A stretch of 64,000 bases of DNA. It comes from Polymorphobacter multimanifer (lineage in GTDB: Bacteria; Pseudomonadota; Alphaproteobacteria; Sphingomonadales; Sphingomonadaceae). Below are positions 25,601 to 34,763 of this stretch, piece after piece. Under the pieces are notes generated by a model. It searched no databases and was not told where the DNA came from. It saw only the letters and a program-made list of their open reading frames with translations. The stretch covers positions 1-64,000 of the forward strand of contig NZ_JACIIV010000001.1 of assembly GCF_014205635.1 (NCBI RefSeq). Direction: 5' to 3'. The position numbers were made by a program, and so were the translations under genes. The stretch's first letter is position 1. Each line of letters starts with the position of its first letter.

Positions 25601-28183
25601 GCGGCGATCCAGGGTGTGGCGCTGGGCGGCGGGATGGAATTTGCGCTCGCCTGCCATTGGCGGGTGGCGGAGAAGCATGCGCGCTTTGGCCAGCCCGAAA
25701 TCCGGCTGCGGCTGCTGCCGGGTTATGGCGGCACGCAGCGGCTGCCGCGGCTGCTTGCCGACAAGCGCGGGCCCGAGGGGTTGCGCGATTCGCTCGACCT
25801 GATTCTCGGTGGCCGCAGCATCGATGGCGAGGAGGCGCTGGGCATCGGGTTGGTGGAGACGCTGGCGGACGGCGCGCATGATGCGCTGGCGCTGGCGCAT
25901 GCCGAAGTGCGCGAGTTCGTGCGGCACGGCGAATCGAGCCGGCTGGGGCGGACCTGGGCGGAGCGGCGCAAGGCGGCGAAGGACAGCTGGCAGCATCCGG
26001 GCATTGCCGATCTCGACGAGGCGTTGAGCGATGATTTCGTCCAGCGCATCCTTCGGCAGCTCGACTGGGCAGGTCGCGGCACGGCGGGCGCGCGGGCGAT
26101 CGAGGCGATCCGCACCGGCTGGACCGGCGGGATGGCTGCGGGGCTGGTGCGCGAGGGGCAGCTGTTTGCCGAGGCCGTGGTCGATCCGCAGGGCGGCAAG
26201 ACCGGCATCCGCGAGTTTCTCGACAAGAAGTCGCCGCCGCTGCCGGTGCGCCGGAATGGTGTGTATATCGACAGCGAGCATGACGAGCGCGGGGCCACGC
26301 TGCAGACCGCGGGCGAGCTGCTGCCGATGGGGGCGGCGTTCTTCCCCGGCGTGACGGCAATTCCGTCGCATCAATATGCCTTTGGCATTGCGCGTGATGC
26401 CGACACCGGGGCGCCGCGCTTCGGCGAGCCGGCGACGCATGAGCGTGAGCTGATCGTGCCGGTGCCGACCCCCGAGGCGAATGAGGCGCTGGTGTATCTG
26501 CTGACGTCGGAGGTCAATTTCAACGACATCTGGGCTCTGACGGGCATCCCGGTGAGCCCGTTCGATGGCCATGAGGAGGATGTGCAGGTGACCGGCTCGG
26601 GCGGGCTGGCGCTGGTGGCGTCGCTGGGCTCAGAGGCGCGGGCACAGGGGCGGCTCAAGGTCGGTGATCTGGTCGCGGTCTATTCGGGAACGTCGGACCT
26701 GCTCAGCCCGATTGCCGGGCGCGACCCGATGTATGCCGATTTCGCGATCCAGGGTTATGAATCGAAGACCGGCAGCCATGCGCAGTTTCTGACCGTGCAG
26801 GCGCCGCAGCTGCATGCGATTCCGGGGGACCTGACGCTCGAGCAGGCGGGGAGCTATATCCTCAACCTCGGCACGATCGTGCGCTGCCTGTTCACGACGC
26901 TCGACATTGTCGGTGGCAAGACGATCTTCATCGAGGGCTCGGCGACCGGCACTGGCCTCGATGCGTTGAAGACCGCCAAGGCAAGCGGGTTGGCGGTGAC
27001 GGGCATGGTTTCGAGCCCGGCGCGCGCCGAGTTCGTGCGAGCCAAGGGGGCGGTGGGGTCGATCGACCGGACCGAAGCGCGGTTCAAGGCGCTGTTCACC
27101 AGCGTACCCGATGGTGGCAAGGATGATTGGACAGCATGGGAAGCTGCTGGCGAGCCGATGCTGGCCGAATACCGGGCGATGAACGGTGGCAAGCTCGCCG
27201 ATTATGCGGTGAGCCATGCCGGCGAGACGGCGTTTCCGCGCACCTTCCAGATGCTGGGTGAAGGCGGAGTTCTGGCCTTCTATGGCGCGTCCTCGGGCTA
27301 TCATCTGAGCTTCATGGGCAAGCCGGGGGCGGTTTCGCCCGAGGCGATGCTGGCCAAGGCCGGGGCGCGGGGCGGCGAGGCGGTGCTGATCTTCTACGGC
27401 CCCGGATCGCGGGCATTGGCCGACCCCATGGGGCTGGAGATGATCGAGGCGGCGCGCGGCATCGGGGCGCGCACGGTGGTGGTGACGACCACCGACGGGC
27501 AGCGCGAGTTCATCCTGTCGCTCGGTTTCGAGGATGCGGTGGCGGGCGTGGTGTCGCTCGAAGCGATCAAGCGGCGCGAGGGGGCGAATTTCGATTGGCC
27601 CGATACCATGCCGCGGCTGCCGGTGGCGCGCGAGGACATCGAGACCTTCCGCGAAGCCGTCCGCGACTTCCAGGACAAGACGCTGAAGCCCTTCGGAGGC
27701 GCTGTCGGCAAGCTGCTGCGCTCGCCGGACAATCCGCGCGGCAACCCCGACATCATCATGGAGCGTGCGGGCCAGGACACGCTTGGGGTGACGACGGCGC
27801 TTGTGAAGCCGTTCACCGGGCGGGTGATCTATTGCGAGGACATGACCGGGCAGCGCTACAATTTCTACGCGCCGCAGGTGTGGACGCGGCAGCGGCGGAT
27901 CATCATGCCGTCGACCGAGATCCGCGGCACGCATCTTTGCAACGCCTATGAAGTGACGCGGATGAACGATCTTGTCGCTTCGGGGCAGCTCGATGTGACC
28001 GAGCCGACGGTGGTGCCGTGGGAAGGGCTGCCCGAAGCCCATCAGAGCATGTGGGACAACCGGCATTCGGGGGCGACGTATATCGTCAACCATGCGCTGC
28101 CGGTGGCCGGGCTGCGCAGCAAGGATGAGCTTTTCGAGGCCTGGGCGGCGCTTGGCGTTGCAACCCAGGCGGGGGAGAATTGA
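22667..28183 (+). CDS. pcs: Trifunctional propionyl-CoA synthase
   Basis: This 1838-residue fusion enzyme would convert 3-hydroxypropionate, CoA, ATP and NADPH to propionyl-CoA. The ligase domain (about 1-870) has YTSGSTGKPKG at 429-439, DDVINVSGHRMGTEEIEGA, and catalytic K821 in RSGKYVRR. The crotonase-type dehydratase domain (about 875-1200) has AGADIRQF at 939-946, GVALGGGMEFALAC and GQPEIRLRLLPGYGGTQRLP. The C-terminal MDR enoyl reductase (about 1240-1838) has LTSEVNFNDIWALTG and the nucleotide loop EGSATGTGLDALKTAKASG (about 1422). Order and length match propionyl-CoA synthases of Chloroflexus and Erythrobacter. ATG 22667 follows GGGTGAG; TTG 22649 is possible. The malonyl-CoA reductase gene starts 1 base after the stop. 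Confidence 0.93.
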   Translation: MTDAIDMPKTATAERTVPTPVTNAVRTRADWNAMRAAVLADPGAFHGEIASRNLHWLVTLDDGRKAWLTREGETWTGWDAATLAPVNASLGADFAPWDRAFNADDAPHFRWFEGGRTNAAFNELDRHVLKGFGTETAVIFEGDRWDMAEDGGRGAPVDCYPISRRRLLLEAAKCALALKALGLKAGDRIALNMPNIPAQIFWTEGAKRAGIIYTPVFGGFSDKTLSDRIHDAGAKVVVTADGGFRNAQIFAFKTAYTDPALDNYVPVGVAIELLETRLKEADLELSADDAAVIGEAVKTTLKGEVTVERGDVMRGVGRALAELGNEGRVDAAAAARVRIAVAEALVATPPRVEAVVVARHTGQPDIVWRERDVWSHDLTDKALADILAAAGLADLAALEALDDAGFVQAIWKAAPPLPVDAEYPMFFIYTSGSTGKPKGVVHVHGGYAAGIAETMKVAFDARPGDTIYVVADPGWITGQSYMIAAPLLTRVTTVVGEGSPVFPHAGRFAAMIERHGVTIFKAGVTFLKAIMTDPQNLKDFEAYDLSGLRVATFCAEPTSPSVQAFGMANVTPNYINSYWATEHGGIAWTHFYGNGDFPLAADARTFPLPWIVGDVWLEDAAGTADAEAPFARTSGGVKWRRAATGEKGEIVIASPYPYLARTVWGDSGNFRVEDGAVVGGWKGDAGRWSDGYWGRWDGVWAYTQGDFAVRHTDEGFSLHGRSDDVINVSGHRMGTEEIEGAILRDKALDPNSPLGNVLVVGAPHREKGLTPIAFVTAAPGRVLTRDDFRRLSDLVRQEKGSVAVPGDFIEVSQFPETRSGKYVRRMVRAVVEGAELGDVSTLRNPESLDELKSAVAAWENKQKLSSEQAIFDRYRYFRVQYNDVGAGQKVATVYVTNPPVNALNERAIDELVIVVEHLSRRDDVVAVVFTGDGTASFVAGADIRQFLDEIHTVEEARVLPNNAQLAFGKIEAMNKPCVAAIQGVALGGGMEFALACHWRVAEKHARFGQPEIRLRLLPGYGGTQRLPRLLADKRGPEGLRDSLDLILGGRSIDGEEALGIGLVETLADGAHDALALAHAEVREFVRHGESSRLGRTWAERRKAAKDSWQHPGIADLDEALSDDFVQRILRQLDWAGRGTAGARAIEAIRTGWTGGMAAGLVREGQLFAEAVVDPQGGKTGIREFLDKKSPPLPVRRNGVYIDSEHDERGATLQTAGELLPMGAAFFPGVTAIPSHQYAFGIARDADTGAPRFGEPATHERELIVPVPTPEANEALVYLLTSEVNFNDIWALTGIPVSPFDGHEEDVQVTGSGGLALVASLGSEARAQGRLKVGDLVAVYSGTSDLLSPIAGRDPMYADFAIQGYESKTGSHAQFLTVQAPQLHAIPGDLTLEQAGSYILNLGTIVRCLFTTLDIVGGKTIFIEGSATGTGLDALKTAKASGLAVTGMVSSPARAEFVRAKGAVGSIDRTEARFKALFTSVPDGGKDDWTAWEAAGEPMLAEYRAMNGGKLADYAVSHAGETAFPRTFQMLGEGGVLAFYGASSGYHLSFMGKPGAVSPEAMLAKAGARGGEAVLIFYGPGSRALADPMGLEMIEAARGIGARTVVVTTTDGQREFILSLGFEDAVAGVVSLEAIKRREGANFDWPDTMPRLPVAREDIETFREAVRDFQDKTLKPFGGAVGKLLRSPDNPRGNPDIIMERAGQDTLGVTTALVKPFTGRVIYCEDMTGQRYNFYAPQVWTRQRRIIMPSTEIRGTHLCNAYEVTRMNDLVASGQLDVTEPTVVPWEGLPEAHQSMWDNRHSGATYIVNHALPVAGLRSKDELFEAWAALGVATQAGEN

Positions 28184-28184
28184 G

Positions 28185-31100
28185 ATGAGCAAGACCGTGA
28201 CGATCCGGCCTGATTCGGGCCAGCCTGACGGGGCGACTGCCGTTGCAAGGCCCGGCCGGCTGGCGGGCAAGGTGGCGGTGGTGACCGGCGCCGCCGGCAA
28301 CCTCGGCCAGCAGATCGTGCGCCGCTACCTCGAGGAGGGGGCGACGGTGGTGCTGACCGGGCGTGACCGGGCGCGCACCGAGGCGGCGCGGGCGGCGGCG
28401 ATTGCCGATGTGGGCGTGGCCGACGACAAGGCGAGCATCGTGGTGATGGACGGGGCGGACGCCGAGAGCGTGCGCGCCGGCATTGCCGAGGTGGTGGCGC
28501 GGCATGGCAGCATCGATGTGCTGGTGAACAATGCCGGATCGGCAGGGCCCAAGCAGCCGGTCGACAATCTGCCGCTGTCGCTTGCCGACCTCGAGGCCTT
28601 GCGGGCCGCCGGCAGCACCGACACCGAGACTGTGGGTGATGCAGCGCGCAACATCATGGTGGTGGCGTGGAATCTGGTGCGCGCCGCGGCCGGGGCGATG
28701 GGGCCGGGGGGCTCGATCATCAACGTGTCGACGATCTTCAGCCGCACCGATTATTATGCGCGCGCGGCGTACACCGTGCCCAAGGCGGCGCTCAATGCGC
28801 TTTCGCGCCGGCTGGCGGTGGAGCTGGGGCCGCAAGGGATCCGGGTGAACCTGTTGTTTCCGGGGCCGATTGCCAGCGACCGTATCCGCACCGTGTTTGC
28901 GGCGATGGACACTCTGCGCGGTGATGCGCAGGGGGCGACGGCGGCGCATTTCTTCGGCCAGATGGCGCTGGCGCGGCCGCTCGATGGAGCGGCGCCGGTG
29001 AAGACCTTTCCGCTGCCGGCCGACATTGCCAACACCTGCGTGTTCCTGGGGTCGGACGAATCGGCGGCGTTCAGCGGCCATGATTTCGAGGTGACGCATG
29101 GCATGCAGGTGCCGCGCGAGAGCTTTGCGGCATATGTGTCGCGCCCGACGATGCGGACGATCGATGGCTCGGGGCTGGGGGTGCTGGTTTCGGCCGGCAG
29201 CCAGACCGAGGACGGCGTGGCGCTGGCGCGGGTGCAGGTGGGGCATGGTGCCAATGTGCTGCTCGGCTTCCACTCCGAGGCGGCGGCCGAGGCGGCGCGT
29301 GCCTTGGTGGGCGATGACGCGCGCATCATGGTCGCGCATTTCCCGCGGCATGAGCATGTGACGATGGATGCGGTGCTCGCCGAGTTTACCGCCAATCATT
29401 GCGCGATTACGGGCGCCTTGGTGCTGCCGACGCGGCCGGCGGGCTATTTTGCCGGTGCACTTTCCGAAGCCAGTGATGCGATGGTCGAGCGGTTTGTCGA
29501 TGATGAACTCGAGGGCAATATCGCCGTTGCGCGCACGCTCAGCCGCTATTGGAAGGAGCAGCCCGCACTCTTGCACGACCCGCGCTTCGTGTTCATCTCG
29601 AATGGCGATGATGGGCAGGGCAACCATTATGCCGATCTGCTGCGCGCCGCCCAGGAGGAGTTGATCCGGGTGTGGCGCGACGAGAGCAAGGTCGATGTGG
29701 CGCACGGCCGCCGCGCGCAGCCCGAATGGGGCAACCAGATCGTGCGCACCACCAATGCCGAGGCCGAGGAGCTGGCGTTTGCCGCGGGGCAGGCGGCGCG
29801 GATCGTGCTCAAGCAGCGGCGGATCGAGCCGATCAACCTGTTGCTGCCGGCGTCGATTGCCGAGGCGACGGGCGCGCGCAAGGCGATGGGCGGCGAGGCC
29901 GAGAACATCACCGGGCTGCACCGCGGCAAGGTGGCGCTGATCACCGGCGGGTCGGCCGGGATCGGGGGCCAGGTGGCACGGCTGCTGGCACTTGCGGGTG
30001 CCAAGGTGATGATGGTGGCGCGGCGGGCGAGCGAGCTCGATGCGGCGCGTGACCGGATTGTGGGCGAGCTGGAGGACATCGGCTTTTCGGGCGTGGAGCG
30101 GCGGGTGCGGACGCTGGCGGATGTCGATGTGGCCGATCTGGCCTCGCTGAAGCGGGCGTTCGACGAGACGGTGAAGGCCTTTGGCCGCGTCGATTATCTC
30201 ATCAACAACGCCGGGATTTCGGGGGCCGAGGAGATGGCGGTGGACATGAGCGTGGAGGCTTTCCGCCGCACGCAGATGGCCAATCTCGTCTCCAACTATG
30301 CGCTGATGCAGCATGCTGTGCCGCTGATGAAGGCACAGGGGTCGGGCTATATCCTCAATGTTTCGAGCTATTTCGGTGGCGAGAAGTTTCTGGCGGTGAG
30401 CTATCCCAATCGTTCCGACTATGCCGTGTCCAAGGCCGGGCAGCGGGCGATGGCGGAGAGCCTTGCGCGGCATCTGGGGCCCGAGGTGCAGATCAATGCA
30501 ATTGCGCCGGGGCCGGTCGATGGTGACCGGCTTGCGGGGCTTGGCGGCAAGCCGGGGCTGTTCGAGCGGCGCGGGCGGCTGATTCTGGAAAACAAGCGGT
30601 TGAATGCGGTTTACGCAGCGCTTGTGAAGGCGATGCGGCGGGGTGAGGCGCTGCCGACTTTGCTCGGTCGGCTGGCGCGCAACGACACGGTGCAGCTGAG
30701 CCACGACAAGGCGGTGCCGGCGGAATTGCGCGAACTCGCACTGGCGTGCGCCCGCGAAGGCGACGAGACGTGCTGCTGGGACCGGTTTTTGCTGACACCG
30801 CCGCTTGCTGAAAAGCTGCTCAAGCGGCTGAAGCTGGGCGGTTATCTGCTGACCTACCCGGAGTGGACGGCGCGGGCGGTGAATGGCGACTGGCTGCTGC
30901 GGGTGCCGCCCGATGATGCGCCCTGGCTGCCTGGGGCACAGATTGCGCGCGAGGCCGGCAAGGTGCGTGGCGGGGTGCTGAGCCAGCTGCATCTGGGCAA
31001 GATGCCGACCGAGAGCGAAGTGGCGCAGGCGACGGTGTTCTTCCTCGCTGACCGTGCGGTTTCGGGCGAGACCTTCATGCCTTCGGGCGGGCTCAATGTG

Positions 31101-31865
31101 GAGCGATCGACGACCGAGCGCGAGCTGTTCGGCAGCCCCAAGGCGGAGCGGCTCGAGCAGATGGCGGGCAAGACCGTGTGGCTGATCGGCGAGCATCTCG
31201 TCGACCATCTGGCGGCGGCGGCCAAGGCCTTCCTGGGCTGCGGGGTGAAGCGGGTGGTGCTGCTGTGCGGCACCGAGGCCGGGGGAGCGGCGATTGCAGC
31301 GGCAATCGGCTCGAATGCCGTGTCGGTGCGCCCGATCGGGAGCGATATCGAGGGTGGCATCGATGCAGCACTCGGCGATTTCGGCTGGCCGACGACGGTG
31401 GTTTCGACGCCGATGCAGGCGCTGCCGACGGCGTTGTTCGATGGGCCGACGCCGCTGACGGGCGAGGGCTTCGGTGAGGTGGTGGAGCATAATCTGACAC
31501 AGCACTTCCGGGTGACGCGCAAGGTGAGCCTGTTCGATGGCTGCCAGCTGGTGCTGGTGTCCCCCGATGTGCCGATGGGCGAGAAGGGGCCGGCGTTTGC
31601 GCTGGCCAACTTCGTGAAGACGACGCTGCATGCGTTCACGGCGACGGTGGCGGTGGAGAATGAGCGGCTGGTGCATGAGGTGCCGGTCAACCAGATCAAC
31701 CTGACCCGGCGCGTGCGCTCGGAGGAGCCGCGGACGCCGGCGGAGCATGACGAGGAGGTGGCACGGTTTGCGCGGGCAGTGCTGCTGGCGGGGGCGCCGC
31801 TGCCGGATGCGGAGGATTCGCGGTATCGGGCGAAGGTTTATAGGGGGCAGGCGATTACGGTGTGA
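28185..31865 (+). CDS. mcr: Bifunctional malonyl-CoA reductase (NADPH)
   Basis: This 1226-residue enzyme reduces malonyl-CoA to malonate semialdehyde (C-terminal half) and on to 3-hydroxypropionate (N-terminal half). Two SDR modules are seen. The first has TGAAGNLG at 34-41 with S182, Y196 and K200 (YTVPK). The second has TGGSAGIGG at about 586-594, with S727 and Y746-x3-K750 (YAVSK). The match to the Chloroflexus enzyme is collinear, including INVSTIFSRTDYY, ANQIVRTTNAEAE, LNVSSYFGGEK, ALANFVKTTLHAFTA and the C-terminus RGQAITV. It is coupled to the propionyl-CoA synthase gene, and together they carry out the reductive part of the 3-hydroxypropionate pathway. Confidence 0.93.
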   Translation: MSKTVTIRPDSGQPDGATAVARPGRLAGKVAVVTGAAGNLGQQIVRRYLEEGATVVLTGRDRARTEAARAAAIADVGVADDKASIVVMDGADAESVRAGIAEVVARHGSIDVLVNNAGSAGPKQPVDNLPLSLADLEALRAAGSTDTETVGDAARNIMVVAWNLVRAAAGAMGPGGSIINVSTIFSRTDYYARAAYTVPKAALNALSRRLAVELGPQGIRVNLLFPGPIASDRIRTVFAAMDTLRGDAQGATAAHFFGQMALARPLDGAAPVKTFPLPADIANTCVFLGSDESAAFSGHDFEVTHGMQVPRESFAAYVSRPTMRTIDGSGLGVLVSAGSQTEDGVALARVQVGHGANVLLGFHSEAAAEAARALVGDDARIMVAHFPRHEHVTMDAVLAEFTANHCAITGALVLPTRPAGYFAGALSEASDAMVERFVDDELEGNIAVARTLSRYWKEQPALLHDPRFVFISNGDDGQGNHYADLLRAAQEELIRVWRDESKVDVAHGRRAQPEWGNQIVRTTNAEAEELAFAAGQAARIVLKQRRIEPINLLLPASIAEATGARKAMGGEAENITGLHRGKVALITGGSAGIGGQVARLLALAGAKVMMVARRASELDAARDRIVGELEDIGFSGVERRVRTLADVDVADLASLKRAFDETVKAFGRVDYLINNAGISGAEEMAVDMSVEAFRRTQMANLVSNYALMQHAVPLMKAQGSGYILNVSSYFGGEKFLAVSYPNRSDYAVSKAGQRAMAESLARHLGPEVQINAIAPGPVDGDRLAGLGGKPGLFERRGRLILENKRLNAVYAALVKAMRRGEALPTLLGRLARNDTVQLSHDKAVPAELRELALACAREGDETCCWDRFLLTPPLAEKLLKRLKLGGYLLTYPEWTARAVNGDWLLRVPPDDAPWLPGAQIAREAGKVRGGVLSQLHLGKMPTESEVAQATVFFLADRAVSGETFMPSGGLNVERSTTERELFGSPKAERLEQMAGKTVWLIGEHLVDHLAAAAKAFLGCGVKRVVLLCGTEAGGAAIAAAIGSNAVSVRPIGSDIEGGIDAALGDFGWPTTVVSTPMQALPTALFDGPTPLTGEGFGEVVEHNLTQHFRVTRKVSLFDGCQLVLVSPDVPMGEKGPAFALANFVKTTLHAFTATVAVENERLVHEVPVNQINLTRRVRSEEPRTPAEHDEEVARFARAVLLAGAPLPDAEDSRYRAKVYRGQAITV

Positions 31866-31868
31866 GGG

Positions 31869-32139
31869 CGGCGCGAGTTTAGCGGCGCTAAACTCCGACT
31901 CGCCCCACACCCGGCCGGCGGGGCGGCGCGAGCGAAGCGCGCCGAACCCGTCCGACGGCGTGGCTTTGCCACGCCCCTCTCTCTGTTTCTTTCTTCCTTC
32001 CCGCAGGCCAGCGAAGGGAAGGAAGGCAGAGGGCGCGGCAAAGCCGCGCCTGACATCGGACGAGTTCGCTCGGCTCCGCCGTGCGCCTCGCCGGCCGAGC
32101 GTGCGCGAGTCGGAGATTAGCTCCGCTAATCTCGCGCCG
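31869..32139. repeat. ~270-bp near-palindrome with nested hairpins
   Basis: The left arm (31869-31980) is largely the reverse complement of the right arm (32031-32139), with a central hairpin made from CTTCCTTCCC and GGGAAGGAAG. Each arm also holds its own hairpins: GAGTTTAGC-GGC-GCTAAACTC (31875-31895), GAGATTAGC-TCC-GCTAATCTC (32113-32133), GCGTGGC-TTT-GCCACGC and GCGCGGC-AAA-GCCGCGC. It fills the gap between convergent genes and may be a terminator, a nonautonomous repeat element or both. Confidence 0.75.
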
Positions 32140-32147
32140 CGCTGCGC

Positions 32148-32624
32148 TCAATCAACCGGCACCCCAGGCCGCGTCAGCGACGTCCTGATCACAAAACTCG
32201 TCTTCACACTCTCCACATTCGGCGCCGGTGTCAGCTCCGAGGTGAGGAAGCGCTGAAACTCCTGCAGGTCGTGCGCGACGACCTTGAGGATGAAGTCGAT
32301 CTCGCCGTTGAGCATGTGGCATTCGCGGATCTGGGGCAGGGCGGCCATATGCTCCTCGAATATCTTGAGGTCGGCTTCGGCCTGGGACTTGAGGCTGACC
32401 ATCGCGAAGACGGTGATCCCATAACCCAAGGACTGGGCGTCGAGATCGGCGTGATAGCCGCGGATGGTGCCGTTTTCCTCCAGTGCGCGGACGCGGCGGA
32501 GGCACGGCGGGGCGGTCAACCCGGCGCGCTCGGCGAGGTCGACGTTGGTGATGCGGCCTTCGGCCTGAAGGTGGCGAAGGATGACGCGATCGATATCATC
32601 GATCGGCAGACGTGAGCGGTGCAT
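32148..32624 (-). CDS. Lrp/AsnC-family transcriptional regulator
   Basis: A 158-residue regulator with an N-terminal winged helix (LPIDDIDRVILRHLQAEGRI, then the recognition helix around TAPPCLRRVRALEENG). The C-terminal RAM ligand-binding domain follows (FAMVSLKSQAEADLKIFEEH, RECHMLNGEIDFILKVVA). It probably senses an amino acid or related metabolite. ATG 32624 is chosen because GGAG lies 8 bases upstream; an ATG at 32645 lacks one. It is divergent from trxB, separated by 144 bases, and convergent with mcr. Control of either neighbour is possible but unproven. Confidence 0.9.
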   Translation of the reverse strand: MHRSRLPIDDIDRVILRHLQAEGRITNVDLAERAGLTAPPCLRRVRALEENGTIRGYHADLDAQSLGYGITVFAMVSLKSQAEADLKIFEEHMAALPQIRECHMLNGEIDFILKVVAHDLQEFQRFLTSELTPAPNVESVKTSFVIRTSLTRPGVPVD

Positions 32625-32768
32625 TTCAGCAACTCCATGACTCATTATTGCAAACATCCATAATAATGTTGCCCGAATGCGCAAGAGTGCGCGTGGCGCA
32701 GGGAAGGGGGGTGAATATTGCGCGTGACTGCATTACGTCTCGGCTCTCAGAATTTCGGGAGCAGGATT

Positions 32769-33734
32769 GTGGCAGACGCAGCCCAAGTGAAAGTGTTGAT
32801 CATCGGCTCGGGGCCGGCGGGGTATACCGCCGCCATCTATGCGGCGCGGGCGGCATTGGACCCGGTGCTGATCGAGGGGATGCAGCCCGGCGGGCAGCTG
32901 ACGATCACCACGGATGTGGAGAATTGGCCGGGCGATGTGAGCGTGCTCGGGCCCAACCTGATGGTGCGGATGGCCGAACAGGCGCGGCATGTGGGGGCGG
33001 TTCTGGTGTCCGACATGGTGACGAGTGTGGACTTGTCGCGGCGGCCGTTTGCGGTGGAGTGCGATTCGGGGGCGCGGTATCTGGCCGAAACGCTGGTGAT
33101 TGCCACCGGCGCCAGTGCGCGCTGGCTGGGGTTGCCGAACGAGACGCGGCTGCGCGGCTTCGGAGTTTCGGCGTGCGCGACCTGCGATGGCTTCTTCTTC
33201 CGCGGCAAGACGGTGGCGGTGGTCGGCGGCGGCAATACGGCGGTGGAAGAGGCGCTGTTCCTCACCAATTTTGCGAGCTCGGTGCATCTGATCCACCGGC
33301 GTGGTGAACTTCGGGCTGACAAGACCAACCAGGCGCGGCTGTTCGCCAACCCCAAGATCGTGCTGCACTGGCACGCCGAAGTGGCCGATGTGATCGGCGA
33401 GGGTGGGGTCGATGGCGTGGTGCTCGAGGATACGCGCGATGGCAGCCGGCGCGAGTTGATGGTCGACGGGCTGTTCGTGGCGATCGGCCATGTGCCGGCG
33501 ACGGAGCTGTTTGCGGGCCAGCTGGCGATGGATGACGAGGGCTATATCATCAAGGCGCCCGATTCGACCGCGACCTCGGTGGCGGGGGTGTTTGCTGCCG
33601 GCGATGTGACCGACAAGCAGTACAGGCAGGCGGTGACGGCGGCGGGCATGGGCTGCATGGCGGCACTGGAGGCCGAGCGGTTTATCGCGCATGGTGCCGA
33701 TGAGCTTGCGGAGGCCGAGGCCGCTGCAGCCTGA
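32769..33734 (+). CDS. trxB: Thioredoxin reductase
   Basis: This 321-residue flavoenzyme passes electrons from NADPH to thioredoxin. It shows the FAD motif [16 protein letters not shown], the redox pair CATC in [12 protein letters not shown], the NADPH motif [15 protein letters not shown] with the HRR loop ([10 protein letters not shown]), and the closing [29 protein letters not shown]. The start is taken as GTG 32769, which follows GGGAGCAGG and gives the usual N-terminus. A TTG at 32718 after a G-rich stretch would add 17 residues without family similarity. A LysR gene follows 24 bases later. Confidence 0.94.
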   Translation: MADAAQVKVLIIGSGPAGYTAAIYAARAALDPVLIEGMQPGGQLTITTDVENWPGDVSVLGPNLMVRMAEQARHVGAVLVSDMVTSVDLSRRPFAVECDSGARYLAETLVIATGASARWLGLPNETRLRGFGVSACATCDGFFFRGKTVAVVGGGNTAVEEALFLTNFASSVHLIHRRGELRADKTNQARLFANPKIVLHWHAEVADVIGEGGVDGVVLEDTRDGSRRELMVDGLFVAIGHVPATELFAGQLAMDDEGYIIKAPDSTATSVAGVFAAGDVTDKQYRQAVTAAGMGCMAALEAERFIAHGADELAEAEAAAA

Positions 33735-33758
33735 GCCGGGGGTTTTGGGGGAAGCGGC

Positions 33759-34679
33759 ATGAACCTGGACTGGGAGAAGCTGCGGCTTTTCGAGGCGGTT
33801 GCGGAAGCCGGCAGCTTCACCGAGGCGGCGCGGCGGCTGCACATGAGCCAGCCGGCCCTCTCCCGCCAGATTGCCGCTCTCGAGGCCGATATCGGCGCGA
33901 AGCTGTTCCACCGCCATGCGCGCGGGCTGGCGAGCACGCATGAGGGCGAGCAGCTTCGCGCTGCCACGCACGACATGCAGGACCGGCTCGAGCGCGCGCG
34001 ACTGGCGATCGACGCGTCGCGCGACCGGCCGACGGGCGAGCTCAGGGTGACGACAACGGTGAGCTTCGGCTCGACCTGGCTGGCGCGGCAGATCGGCGAT
34101 TTTCTCGATATCTACCCCGACATTGCCGTGCAGCTGATGCTGACCGATGACGATCTCGACCTGGCGAAGCGCGAGGCCGATGTGGCGGTGCGCTTCCACC
34201 CGCCGCTGCAGAGCGAGCTTGTGCAGAAGCCGCTCTATGCGATCCGCCACTATCTGTGCGCCTCGCCCGAATATCTGGCGAAGCATGGCGAGCCGAAGAC
34301 CATTGCCGATCTCGATGCGCACCGGCTGCTGGCCTATGGCGAGACCGCACCCGATGTGCTGAAGGGCATCAACTGGGCGCTGTCGCTGGGCCATGAGCAT
34401 GCGCCGCGGGTGCCCGCACTTTCGATCAACAACAGCCTTGGTGTTCTGCAGGCCGTGGAGGCGGGGGCGGGCATCGCCGCACTGCCGACCTATCTCATCC
34501 GCTTTTCGGGCAAGGTGCAGATCGTGCTGCCGGAGCTCGAAGGCCCGGTTTTCCGGACGTTTTTCACCTACCCTGTAGAGTTGCGCCGCTCTCTGCGGGT
34601 GGCGGCGCTGCGCGACTTCCTGGCCGCGCGGATGAACGCCGCGAGCCTCGATATCGATCGGCGAGCACTCAGCCTGTGA
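33759..34679 (+). CDS. LysR-family transcriptional regulator
   Basis: A 306-residue regulator with the N-terminal HTH (WEKLRLFEAVAEAGSFTEAARRLHMSQPALSRQIAALE, about 5-42) and a periplasmic-binding-type effector domain (about 92-295) that includes GELRVTTTVSFGSTWL and AVEAGAGIAALPTYLI. It lies directly behind trxB, probably on one transcript, which suggests a redox-related role. Its ligand and targets are unknown. Confidence 0.9.
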   Translation: MNLDWEKLRLFEAVAEAGSFTEAARRLHMSQPALSRQIAALEADIGAKLFHRHARGLASTHEGEQLRAATHDMQDRLERARLAIDASRDRPTGELRVTTTVSFGSTWLARQIGDFLDIYPDIAVQLMLTDDDLDLAKREADVAVRFHPPLQSELVQKPLYAIRHYLCASPEYLAKHGEPKTIADLDAHRLLAYGETAPDVLKGINWALSLGHEHAPRVPALSINNSLGVLQAVEAGAGIAALPTYLIRFSGKVQIVLPELEGPVFRTFFTYPVELRRSLRVAALRDFLAARMNAASLDIDRRALSL

Positions 34680-34763
34680 GCAAATGTCGCAAGGGGTATG
34701 CGCCTGACGCATAGCTGGGTTGTGTTTTTGTGCGCTGCACAATAAGCGGCGCGATCGGCATAT

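Noticed and set aside
22580-26572. A 1330-codon open frame antisense to the propionyl-CoA synthase gene
   Set aside because: Long antisense frames are expected from the strong GC3 bias; its translation is Arg/His-rich low-complexity sequence with no motif, whereas the plus strand encodes a fully recognisable enzyme.
28086-31910. A 1274-codon open frame antisense to the malonyl-CoA reductase gene
   Set aside because: Same reason: a compositional mirror of a real gene, dominated by Arg, His, Pro and Leu with no domain.
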